Shown piece after piece: positions 16,664-24,519 of a DNA stretch of 64,000 nucleotides. The stretch is taken from positions 2,728,001 through 2,792,000 of the forward strand of contig OZ244968.1 in the NCBI GenBank assembly GCA_965222645.1. The letters are read 5' to 3'. The first letter of the stretch is position 1. Each line of letters opens with the position of its first letter. The notes beneath the pieces are model-generated. The model had not been told where the DNA came from, ran no database searches, and was given only the letters and a program-made list of their open reading frames with translations. The position numbers were made by a program, and so were the translations under genes. The stretch is from JABDMH01 sp965222645 (GTDB lineage: Bacteria; Bacteroidota; Bacteroidia; Chitinophagales; Saprospiraceae).

Positions 16664-18571
16664 ATGAAAAATAATTCCTATCCTTTTTTGCCTGGGTTTT
16701 CTTTCTTATCAAGGCTAATATTTTTGACAATAGTGCCTGCAGCATTGGGTGCACAAAGCGCTAGCACACCGGGCACTGTAGAAGCATATTCTACTATCCA
16801 CTCCATCGGAATAGAATGGCCTATCACCGGTGATGACAACCACAATGCTATTTGCCTGGTCCAATATCGCAAAGCAGGCACGACAAATTTTTCTACAGCA
16901 ATGCCTCTGTACCGCATAGATTATCAGGGAGTAAATGCCCTTAGTGGGAGCATCTTATTTCTCGATCCGGATACAGAATACAATGTGCTACTCGCGTTGG
17001 GTGATACTGATGGAGGCTCGATGAATAAAAATATAAATGTGACGACCAGAGCCATTCCATCTAAGCCAGTGGGAGGAAATATGTATCATGTGGCACCAGG
17101 GGCAGGTGGTGGTGATGGATCTATAGGAAATCCCTTTCTGGGTGTGACTGCTGCAGAGGCTGTTGCTCAACCGGGTGATGTTTTTTTATTGCACGCTGGA
17201 AATTACGGTGAGACAATTTACTTTACGAAGGGCGGCACCACCGGAAATCATGTTGTGTGGAAAGCTGCCGGTGATGGTGACCCCGTTTTTGAGGGTGTAC
17301 GACTGGAGGCAGATTATTTATGGCTGGAAGGACTAAAAGTAATAAATCAGCAGTATGGATTACGCACATCTCCACCTGGCCCAGAAGGTGTGGTGGTGAC
17401 ACGGTGCACATTCGAAAATAATCACTATAGCATTTTCTTAAATGATGGAGGCGAGGGATGGTACATCACCGACAATACTATTGTGGGCGATAATGATCCC
17501 AATACATCTAATTTTTCCGGTGAAGGGATCGAATTGTTCTACACTAATAATCATACGATAGCCTACAATACGATCTCCCTGACTGCAGATGGAATTTCGT
17601 ATCCCGGAAAAAATGTAGATATTTTTGGCAATGATATTTTTGACACCTCTGACGACGGCATCGAATTTGATTATGGCTTTGCCAATAACCGTGCATGGAA
17701 AAATAGAATTACAAATGCACTAAATAATGGCATCAGTTTTCAACCCATGGATGGATCACCGTATTATGTATTATATAATCAGGTATCCGTGCTTAATGAA
17801 AATGTCTTAAAACTCCGTACACGGTCCGATCGTGCTCTAATTGCTCACAATACTTTTATAGCTAAAAGCGGTCCGGTTGCCTTTGGTAGTAATTTTCTGG
17901 TCAACTTCGAAACAAAAAATAATCTTTGGATCAGTGTGGAGGATCGTTATGCGTGGGAAAATGGCAGCAACACACCGATAAACTGGAAGACAGATTGGGA
18001 TTATGATGGCTTTGACTGGGGAAACTTTGTATATGCATTCAAATGGGGGGATCGTCTCGATCATTTATCCGATTTTCAAACCCTCACCAATGAGCAAACA
18101 AACGCCATCGTCATTGACCATGAAACCTGTATTGACTCTGTAGATTATACCACCGATGGCACGGGTGGTGTACAGTCTTTTTTTAAAAGATATTATACCC
18201 TCGACCAAAATTGCAATGGGGTGGATGCCGGTTTGACTCTCCAGGGGATCAATGATGATTTTTCCGGGACTGCTCCGGATCTTGGAGCCTATGAGCTGGG
18301 GGCCGCACTCCCTCATTATGGTGTACGTCCCCTCTGCGATCAGGTGCTCACCAATAAATGGATTGGACCTGACAATGCCTTCTGGCATGCCAATACATCA
18401 TATTGGAGCCTTGGGCGATTTCCCACCAATTGTGATAAAGTACTCATCGAAAATGGCACATCTGTAAAAATCGAAGCAGGACAAACAGGATACGGATTTT
18501 TGCTGGAAGTGCGAAATGGCGCTCTACTCACCACAGATCCCATGGGAAGGTTGGAGGTGCTGGTGGAGTAG
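16664..18571 (+). CDS. Secreted right-handed parallel beta-helix protein
   Basis: From the ATG at 16664 the product is 635 residues. A signal peptide (FLSRLIFLTIVPAALGAQ) is followed by a fibronectin-like N-terminal domain, then from about residue 140 a parallel beta-helix: a DUF1565-like opening (MYHVAPGAGGGDGSIGNPF) and repeated N-H-x-I, N-x-I rungs such as YNTISLTADGISYPGKNVDIFGNDIF. Members bind or cleave polysaccharide. No lyase catalytic set is obvious. It ends GRLEVLVE without a type IX sorting domain, unlike many Bacteroidota homologues. A TTG 36 bp upstream is a poorer start. Confidence 0.75.
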   Translation: MKNNSYPFLPGFSFLSRLIFLTIVPAALGAQSASTPGTVEAYSTIHSIGIEWPITGDDNHNAICLVQYRKAGTTNFSTAMPLYRIDYQGVNALSGSILFLDPDTEYNVLLALGDTDGGSMNKNINVTTRAIPSKPVGGNMYHVAPGAGGGDGSIGNPFLGVTAAEAVAQPGDVFLLHAGNYGETIYFTKGGTTGNHVVWKAAGDGDPVFEGVRLEADYLWLEGLKVINQQYGLRTSPPGPEGVVVTRCTFENNHYSIFLNDGGEGWYITDNTIVGDNDPNTSNFSGEGIELFYTNNHTIAYNTISLTADGISYPGKNVDIFGNDIFDTSDDGIEFDYGFANNRAWKNRITNALNNGISFQPMDGSPYYVLYNQVSVLNENVLKLRTRSDRALIAHNTFIAKSGPVAFGSNFLVNFETKNNLWISVEDRYAWENGSNTPINWKTDWDYDGFDWGNFVYAFKWGDRLDHLSDFQTLTNEQTNAIVIDHETCIDSVDYTTDGTGGVQSFFKRYYTLDQNCNGVDAGLTLQGINDDFSGTAPDLGAYELGAALPHYGVRPLCDQVLTNKWIGPDNAFWHANTSYWSLGRFPTNCDKVLIENGTSVKIEAGQTGYGFLLEVRNGALLTTDPMGRLEVLVE

Positions 18572-18649
18572 GTAGGCATTGATAGATCTGAGCTCGAAGT
18601 TTGTGTTCATGTTGTGCATTTTATACCCTCACGATCATGGGCTAACACG

Positions 18650-19852
18650 TCAATATAAAAATCCAAACAACCACAATGGGATCGTGTTTTCAAATCCGGT
18701 TTCGATATCATCCAGCACGTAGTATAGGTCAGGCATTGCCTTAGGCGAAGTTCTTTTCTTATTGCGCCCTCCTATTTCGAAAACCAATTTTTGCCCGTTG
18801 AGTTCAACCGTAAAATCGTATTTAGGGTGTAGAAATATATCTGCAGGAACTTCCATCTGATTTTGGAAAAAAGTTTCTCGCACACTGCCAACAGATACTT
18901 GATAGGGATTTAATGTATAATATAAATTTGGATTGTTTAGGAATATTTTATCCGGTTTTTGCATTATACTGATTGATTTTTCCACCAGGTGCCTTTGAGA
19001 AATGAGTTTTGCTTTGTCAAGAAAACCCAGATAATTAATTAAGGTGTTTCTATTAATACCGATGCGTTCGCTTAGCTTGGTTATGTTAGGTTTAAAAGGT
19101 GGGCTAGAGGCAATGACTCTCAGAAGTTGCAATAATTTTCTACTGTATGTGGGATCATAGCCTTTCATATATAGCATATCCACTTCTACAACATTATTTA
19201 TTATTTGCTCCAGGGTAAGATTATAATCCCGGTGGGCTTCTATAAAAAAAGGATAGTAACCCGATTGTAAATAAGTGCTAAAATATTTAAGCGGTTTTAT
19301 CTGCTTTAATATCTGATCAGCTATATCGCGGTGACTAGAAAGCAGATCAGATAAACTAATCGAAGGGAATTCATGTATTTCAGCCAGAAATAAAAATTCT
19401 CGAAAAGACAATCCCGGAAGTTCGTATAAGAGTGCCCTGCGACTCAGATCAACATTTTGTCTAAATATTTCTAAAATAGATGATCCTGAAAAAGCTACAA
19501 TTAGTGCTGTCAATGTGTCATAGATGTTTTTTATCTCCCTGGCCCATCCAGGATATTTGTGTACTTCATCAACAAATAAATAAATTCCCCCCTGCTGTGA
19601 GAACCGGGTTGCTGTTTCCAACAAAGTATGTTCGGTAAAGTACAAATCATCAAGCGTGACATAGAGGACATTTTCATTATCTTTTTTTAATGCCCTTGCC
19701 CTTTGCAACAAAAGCGTAGTTTTTCCAGTGCCCCTGGCTCCGACTACTGCATTGAGTCTCCACTTCCAATCGATATTTCCTGGAATCTTGCGCTGGAGCT
19801 TCATGGGAACTAAGGCTAACAGCCGGTCAGATTTATGAAATAGGTCACGCAT
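18650..19852 (-). CDS. AAA+ ATPase with DUF4143-type C-terminal domain
   Basis: The ATG at 19852 gives 400 residues. Walker A is VVGARGTGKTTLL (about 38-50), Walker B is IYLFVDEVHKYPGW (about 92-105) and a sensor AFSGSSILEI follows. The C-terminal half has a winged-helix stretch (ITKLSERIGINRNTLINYLGFLDKAKLI) and a nuclease-like end (FTVELNGQKLVFEIGGRNK), the arrangement of the ATP-binding/DUF4143 family found in bacteria and archaea. Its cellular role is unknown. The start codon is placed directly after two hairpins in the leader, and a TTG 21 bp upstream lies inside one of them. Confidence 0.8.
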   Translation of the reverse strand: MRDLFHKSDRLLALVPMKLQRKIPGNIDWKWRLNAVVGARGTGKTTLLLQRARALKKDNENVLYVTLDDLYFTEHTLLETATRFSQQGGIYLFVDEVHKYPGWAREIKNIYDTLTALIVAFSGSSILEIFRQNVDLSRRALLYELPGLSFREFLFLAEIHEFPSISLSDLLSSHRDIADQILKQIKPLKYFSTYLQSGYYPFFIEAHRDYNLTLEQIINNVVEVDMLYMKGYDPTYSRKLLQLLRVIASSPPFKPNITKLSERIGINRNTLINYLGFLDKAKLISQRHLVEKSISIMQKPDKIFLNNPNLYYTLNPYQVSVGSVRETFFQNQMEVPADIFLHPKYDFTVELNGQKLVFEIGGRNKKRTSPKAMPDLYYVLDDIETGFENTIPLWLFGFLY

Positions 19853-19904
19853 ATTGCTTATAAAAATAAGCAATATTACATTATTTTGCTTATTTCAGTA
19901 AGCA
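19853..19904 (-). promoter_or_regulatory. Consecutive hairpins in the ATPase gene leader
   Basis: Reading + strand, ATTGCTTAT-AAAA-ATAAGCAAT (19853-19874, 9-bp perfect stem) touches the start codon and TGCTTA-TTTCAG-TAAGCA (19887-19904) follows. The arms share the TTGCTTAT motif, so AAATAAGCAA (19864-19873) can also pair with TTGCTTATTT (19886-19895, 10 bp). The arms are mutually exclusive, as in an attenuator, or are a cluster of dimeric operator sites. No purine-rich ribosome site is visible between hairpin and ATG. Confidence 0.45.
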
Positions 19905-19966
19905 TTATCTCAAAGATGTGCTGAATATTGAGTAATCTATAGGAAAGTCTGTGGTCTCATCCGACC

Positions 19967-20110
19967 TCAGTTACAATTAGAGAACGACGTATTTTGCTCA
20001 ACATTCAGAATGCCATTGTTGAGCAGGATATGACCACTATTGCCATCGCCAGTCACCTGCACTTTTTCCAGTGACAGATTGTCCAAATTGTTATGGTATC
20101 TGGTGGTAGG
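19967..20110 (-). pseudogene. Fragment of a secreted beta-rich protein
   Basis: The minus strand reads 47 codons (NLDNLSLEKVQVTGDGNSGH, then ILLNNGILNVEQNTSFSNCN, stop) and is closed on the 5' side by a stop codon with no start. The L-x-V-x-G-D-G-N-x-G-H pattern resembles the strands of beta-helix or autotransporter-like C-terminal pieces. It is probably the last part of a lost gene; it may be chance. Confidence 0.3.
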
Positions 20111-20341
20111 CTATCCTTTTAAATGTAATCCCATATAATCACTAAACGGTCCCTGGAGAAGGAAAAGCGACAAATCTATTGGGATTCCCATAGGAACCCG
20201 GATTACTGTCCTAATTAGATAATTAAAAAACACGTATTGGACATCTGTGCTATAGAAATATGGACAATACCTGTATTTTTCAAAAATGTTAAGAAGAATA
20301 CATATCCAGAAAATATAAAAATTAGTATGTGATCAAATTCT
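20111..20341. other. Gene-free stretch before the TSP3 gene
   Basis: I see no gene, RNA or clear promoter here. Several A+T-rich palindromic bits occur, none strong enough to call. Confidence 0.35.
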
Positions 20342-22321
20342 ATGATGTTTGTGATTATTAGTAAACTAAAAGACGAAACACACAGTATTTTCAAAGTGCT
20401 CCTTGCTTTGATTTTAGTGATTCCAATGTATGGGCAAATTCCCGACACTTTGCTCTTGCCTGACACTCTTTCTTCAGGGCTTTACCAAAGCAAGGAGATA
20501 ATCTATTTAAATAGTACAGTACTAGATTCATCCAGTGTGATATTGCGTGCTGGTAAATCAGTTGTTATGAGTCCCATTTTTAACGTCGGGGATGGCTCAA
20601 TAATAGATATCGAAATAAGTACTTTATTGGACACACTAGTACCAATGCAAAATATTCATCTTGTTTCAAATGAAAGCAATAATCGTCTCATCATGAAGAG
20701 TGCAAATGAACTTTGTTTTCGAATCGGCACTCCGCAGACAGCTTCCTTTGGGATAGGTCATTGCCTTGCATCAGATATCCATGATAATGCACCTAAGGGA
20801 TATCTAAGAAAAATAACTGGAATTCAAATTTCTGATACTGCAATTTGCTATAATACTGTAGATGCAGGCTTAACTGATTTCATTGCTGAGGGCACATTCC
20901 AGGGAGAATGGAAATATAGTGATTTGCAACCTCCGACTATCAACAGTAGATCGATCACTCCAGAATGCCTCACCTTAGATGAAATTGTGAGGGAAATAAT
21001 TAACGATGTTGTAGATGTCAATTTTCATTTTACGCCAACAGTCATCTTTGATTTTTCGATCCGAAAAGGTAGTTCTCATTATATTAAAGTTGGTATCGGT
21101 GGAGACTTCAATTTAACTGGTTCGATATCCCTTCTTAATAGTGAAGTTTCTGATCGCTTGGAAATCTTAGAACTTGAGCTGCCAGATCTGAGGTTTTTAA
21201 TACCTATCGGTATATTTACACTGCCGTTGATAATCGCACAAGATGTTGTATTGTTTTTGGATTATTCTGTATCAGGTTCGGCTGCGAAGGTGAGTTTCAC
21301 GAAAGAAGGATCACTAAATGCATATTTATTAAAAGTATCGGACAGGGATGCTACGTTACAAAAGCATGCAAGATTTTCACCATTGGGTATCGACTACGAC
21401 GAATCTACTTTTGTAAGTCTTGAAGCATCATTAGCGTTAGGATTAAAATATGAATGGGATCCCCACGATCTTGATTTAATTGAAGCCTTTGGCGAAGCCA
21501 CCGTTGGGTCAAATTTTAAGTTTGATCCATCGAAATTCTGTGGCAGTACTTTATTTGCTCGGGGCGTTGTGGGCCTAGATGTTTCAGCCCTACGATTTCT
21601 TGGAATCGAATCGACAGCACTTAGTAAGACATTTATGTTTCCATTAATACATAATACTTTCCCCATTTGTGTTGGTACAGACACTGATCGAGATAATATT
21701 TGGGATAATGTAGATAATTGTGACAACATTAGCAATCCCAATCAGGAGGATTATGATGATGATGATGTTGGAAATGCCTGTGATAATTGTTGTCTAGTCG
21801 CAAATCCTGATCAATTGAATTCTGATAATGACCACTTAGGAGATGCATGTGACAATTGTCCCTATACCTATAATCCAGGTCAAGAAGATTACAATGGAGA
21901 TGGCGTTGGAGATAAATGTTGTTCCACGGAGCCCTTTATGGAGGTTTTAAGTATTTCCGTGACTCCATTTGTAAGTCCGGTCAACGGCCATACCTTCTGC
22001 CGAGGAAAGCTAATCATCCAAGTTGATGATCCCTGTGGTTATCCTTTTAATGATCAACGGGTAGGTATATATAGCTACAATGAAGAAGGCACCGGCATAA
22101 CATTTGCCATAGATGGTGAGGCTGTTATTTTGAGTGGAGATAGAGTATCGGGTATTTGGATGGTGGAAAGTGATGTTTCAGGAACGTTGCCCCAGGAAGA
22201 AGCGTTTCTTGTGGTAACACATTACAAACCCCCAATTGCAAAAACTTATTCTGTCGGACCATACGCAGTGGGAGAATGTATAACTGACACTTCAGGCGTC
22301 GAAACGATTTCGACATATTGA
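20342..22321 (+). CDS. Secreted protein with thrombospondin type-3 repeats
   Basis: The 659-residue protein has a signal peptide (IFKVLLALILVIPMYGQ, about residues 17-33). The first 430 residues are unrecognised and beta-rich. Residues about 445-530 are calcium-binding thrombospondin type-3 repeats with the pattern D-x-D-x-D-x-x-x-D-x-x-D-N-C (DTDRDNIWDNVDNCDNISNP, then DDDDVGNACDNC and NGDGVGDKC). A Cys-containing C-terminal domain follows. No type IX sorting signal is seen at the end. It is likely surface-bound or periplasmic, stabilised by Ca2+. It is followed by gene debris. Confidence 0.7.
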   Translation: MMFVIISKLKDETHSIFKVLLALILVIPMYGQIPDTLLLPDTLSSGLYQSKEIIYLNSTVLDSSSVILRAGKSVVMSPIFNVGDGSIIDIEISTLLDTLVPMQNIHLVSNESNNRLIMKSANELCFRIGTPQTASFGIGHCLASDIHDNAPKGYLRKITGIQISDTAICYNTVDAGLTDFIAEGTFQGEWKYSDLQPPTINSRSITPECLTLDEIVREIINDVVDVNFHFTPTVIFDFSIRKGSSHYIKVGIGGDFNLTGSISLLNSEVSDRLEILELELPDLRFLIPIGIFTLPLIIAQDVVLFLDYSVSGSAAKVSFTKEGSLNAYLLKVSDRDATLQKHARFSPLGIDYDESTFVSLEASLALGLKYEWDPHDLDLIEAFGEATVGSNFKFDPSKFCGSTLFARGVVGLDVSALRFLGIESTALSKTFMFPLIHNTFPICVGTDTDRDNIWDNVDNCDNISNPNQEDYDDDDVGNACDNCCLVANPDQLNSDNDHLGDACDNCPYTYNPGQEDYNGDGVGDKCCSTEPFMEVLSISVTPFVSPVNGHTFCRGKLIIQVDDPCGYPFNDQRVGIYSYNEEGTGITFAIDGEAVILSGDRVSGIWMVESDVSGTLPQEEAFLVVTHYKPPIAKTYSVGPYAVGECITDTSGVETISTY

Positions 22322-22327
22322 AACACT

Positions 22328-22652
22328 TCAACTTTCTTCCACTAGTATCTTCTCTCCTGCCTTTTTCAACCAGGTATTTACAAAGGGTTGAAGAGCCATG
22401 GTTTTAAGCAGTTCATAGAGTAATTTTAGTTTTACGGCTCCTTTATTACTCTGCTTCCAACGTAGATCTTGAAAATGACAGCCCAAGCCTTGCAAACATC
22501 TTTGATAAATCACAAAACCTGTACAGTCCCATATCAGTACCTTTATTAACGAAAGTAATGTGAGCCCATCTAGGGTCTTTTGTTATGAAGAGAAGGTCAT
22601 CAGAGTATTCCTGGTTCAGGTATTTCCGTCCTCCGCACTCCGATCCTTCCAA
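22328..22652 (-). pseudogene. Frameshifted gene remnant, function unknown
   Basis: Two overlapping minus-strand frames meet near 22470-22510. The upstream one (YSDDLLFITKDPRWAHITFV, then GLYRFCDLSKMFARLG) and the downstream one (DLRWKQSNKGAVKLKLLYEL, then LKKAGEKILVEES) read like one protein with a frameshift between them. Neither has a start matching a known family. I cannot name it. Confidence 0.35.
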
Positions 22653-22706
22653 AGAAGATGTATACTTGTTGTTTTTATTTGTATTCTATACAGATGATAT
22701 TTAAAT
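22653..22706. other. Intergenic region before the antitoxin gene
   Basis: Fifty-four bases, A+T-rich, with no box or hairpin I can call. They separate the unknown remnant from the ribbon-helix-helix gene. Confidence 0.3.
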
Positions 22707-22949
22707 ATGGCAACTTATACTTCAACCTTACCAGATGATCTCCTGGTGCGGCTTTCAGAATTAGCTCGTGAGTATGGCCTGCCCAAGAATAAATTGATCG
22801 AAAGAGCTCTCGATTTATATCTAAGAGAACTGGATAAAGCGGCATTTGCCAAATCTTTTCAGAAGGCATGCGGAGATGAAGACCTTCATTCCATTGCCGA
22901 AGAAGGTATGGCTGATTATTACAAGCACTTGATGGTCTTGGAGGAATGA
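22707..22949 (+). CDS. Ribbon-helix-helix antitoxin (MazE/PemI-like partner of MazF)
   Basis: The 80-residue product starts MATYTSTLPDDLLVRLSELA, the beta-strand and first helix of a ribbon-helix-helix DNA-binding domain, followed by LPKNKLIERALDLYLREL. The C-terminal acidic part (about 50-80) would wrap a toxin. Its TGA overlaps the ATG of a MazF-like remnant by 4 bases (ATGA), the usual toxin-antitoxin coupling. Because the toxin next to it is broken, the antitoxin is probably solitary now. Confidence 0.75.
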   Translation: MATYTSTLPDDLLVRLSELAREYGLPKNKLIERALDLYLRELDKAAFAKSFQKACGDEDLHSIAEEGMADYYKHLMVLEE

Positions 22950-23036
22950 AGCAAGGAGAGATCTGGGATCTAACTTAAATCCCAGTAAAGGCAGAGAACA
23001 GCATGGCATAAGACCTGTGCTGTCAATGCCTGATAT
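22946..23036 (+). pseudogene. MazF/PemK-like toxin remnant, frameshifted and cut by an IS
   Basis: ATG at 22946 gives MKQGEIWDLT and a stop. After a single-base shift the sequence reads NPSKGREQHGIRPVLSMP, matching MazF family N-terminal residues (MKQGEIW, then NP-x-x-G-x-E-x-x-G-x-R-P). The piece ends where the IS3-family element starts at 23037. MazF is an mRNA interferase; the Arg and Gly of the GxRP motif remain but the catalytic domain is lost. The DNA to the right of the IS does not continue it. Confidence 0.75.
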
Positions 23037-23077
23037 AGGTTGACCACTTTTAGAAACCAAAATAAAAGAAAGTCACT

Positions 23078-23461
23078 ATGGCTACAAACACAAAGTATTT
23101 CAAACAAAGCCCCCAAGAACGGCAGTATCGAAAGTTTCGCCATATCTTTAAGTTGAAGAAGGTGAGGGAGATTGAGCAGGGTAAGACGACGGTGGCACAG
23201 GTATGCCGGGCATATGAAGTGTCTGATTCTGCCGTGTACAAATGGATAAAGAAGTATGGTCAAATGAAGAAACCAGAACGAACGATAGTGGAATCAAAAA
23301 GCGATACAAGTAAAATAGTAGCTCTGCAGAAGCGCATAGCGGAATTGGAACGTCTGCTGGGTCAGAAGCAAATCGAGATAGAATTTAAAGACAAAATGAT
23401 GGAGCTGGCAGAGCAAGCCTACGGTGTTGACATTAAAAAAAAATCAAACAAGAAACGATGA
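23078..23461 (+). CDS. IS3-family transposase OrfA
   Basis: The 127-residue protein has a helix-turn-helix near residues 25-65 (KTTVAQVCRAYEVSDSAVYKWIKKYG) that binds the element ends, and a leucine-rich coiled coil near 85-115 (ALQKRIAELERLLG). The last codons run through A9 at 23435-23443, a slippery sequence for programmed -1 frameshifting into orfB. The orfB ATG at 23458 overlaps the orfA stop. Confidence 0.88.
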   Translation: MATNTKYFKQSPQERQYRKFRHIFKLKKVREIEQGKTTVAQVCRAYEVSDSAVYKWIKKYGQMKKPERTIVESKSDTSKIVALQKRIAELERLLGQKQIEIEFKDKMMELAEQAYGVDIKKKSNKKR

Positions 23462-24324
23462 TTTATTTTTGGAATCATCGACAAAGCTACGCGTGGAGTT
23501 TGAATAAAATGTATGAGACCATAGGTATTACCAAACAGGGATTTCACCAGTTTTTAACCAGGTGACGACGCTACGAAGATGAAGTGTGTCAAATATTAAA
23601 GATCATTCGACAGATCAGAGTGGATCACCCCACCATGTGCTGTAGATCAATGTACTATAAAATCAATCCCGTCTTTATGGGGCGAGATCGATTCGAAGCA
23701 TTGTGCAAAGCACATGGGTTTACAGTAAAATCCAAGAGAAGTGGCCGTAGAACTACTGATAGTAGTGGTGTGGTAAGATTTGATAATCTAACGGTAGATC
23801 TTAAACTGACGAATGTCAATCAGTTGTGGAGTAGTGATATAACCTATTTTGAATTGTATAATGTATTTTATTACCTCACCTTTATTATAGACTGCTATTC
23901 CAGACGCATATTGGGTCATCATGTATCATCAAGATTACTTACAGAACACACCACATTACCGGCCCTAAACAAAGCTATTCGCAAAAGAAACCATGAAATA
24001 CCTTCAGGGATTATTTTTCATTCAGACGGTGGTGGTCAATATTATGACCATGCATTCCTGGAGCTAACGAAGAAATATAGATTTAGAAACAGCATGTGCG
24101 AATTTGCATATCAAAATGGCAAAGCGGAGCGGGTAAACGGCGTTATTAAAAACAATTACTTAAGGCATTGGGAAATCGAAGACCTGGCACAACTAACCAA
24201 ACAGGTAGACCGTGCAGTACGACTTTATAACGGGGATAAGCCCCACTCAAGTTTAGAAAGAAAGACACCTATGGAATTTGAAAAACAGTTGGTAAATTTA
24301 CAGTGCGAAACAAGCCGAAGATGA
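23458..24324 (+). pseudogene. IS3-family transposase OrfB with premature stop
   Basis: From ATG 23458 the frame encodes MIYFWNHRQSYAWSLNKMYE and GITKQGFHQFLTR, then TGA at 23563-23565, after which it stays open to 24324. The DDE catalytic residues lie beyond the stop: Asp in LWSSDITYFELY, Asp in FHSDGGGQYYD and Glu in NGKAERVNGVIKNNY. A later ATG would give a protein lacking the N-terminal part. The nonsense codon suggests the copy cannot transpose unless it is suppressed. Confidence 0.8.
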
Positions 24325-24478
24325 CAGAGTCATCCGACGCAACATATCAAATTGACAGGGCGTCAAGCCCTGCTCAATTTGAGCAAAACAAGCCTCAGAA
24401 TCTAGATGTAACCTCTGCAACCATTGAAAAAAGTAAGTTGAAAAACGGTCAACCTTATTTAGGCATATACATGCTTAC

Positions 24479-24506
24479 AACTTCGTGCTTCTAACTTCGA
24501 GCTTCT
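24479..24506. repeat. Two 14-bp direct repeats
   Basis: AACTTCGTGCTTCT (24479-24492) and AACTTCGAGCTTCT (24493-24506) are adjacent and differ at one base, with a third partial copy (AGCTTCACC) after them, just before the end of the sialate O-acetylesterase gene. Confidence 0.6.
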
Positions 24507-24519
24507 AGCTTCACCCCCC

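Larger units (their letters stand above)
23037..24455 (+). mobile_element. IS3-family insertion sequence, probably inactive
   Basis: The left end starts AGGTTGACC at 23037 and the right end is GGTCAACCT, ending at 24455 (inverted repeats: 9 identical bases, then partial). TAT flanks both sides (23034-23036 and 24456-24458), a 3-bp target duplication typical of IS3/IS150 relatives. It is 1419 bp with orfA and orfB in the usual -1 arrangement. orfB carries a stop codon at 23563-23565. Confidence 0.85.

Noticed and set aside
22675..22869. Minus-strand frame with a Fic-like stretch DINRELFRSIYSWAG
   Set aside because: It is the reverse strand of the ribbon-helix-helix antitoxin gene and lacks the Fic HPFxxGNGR motif.
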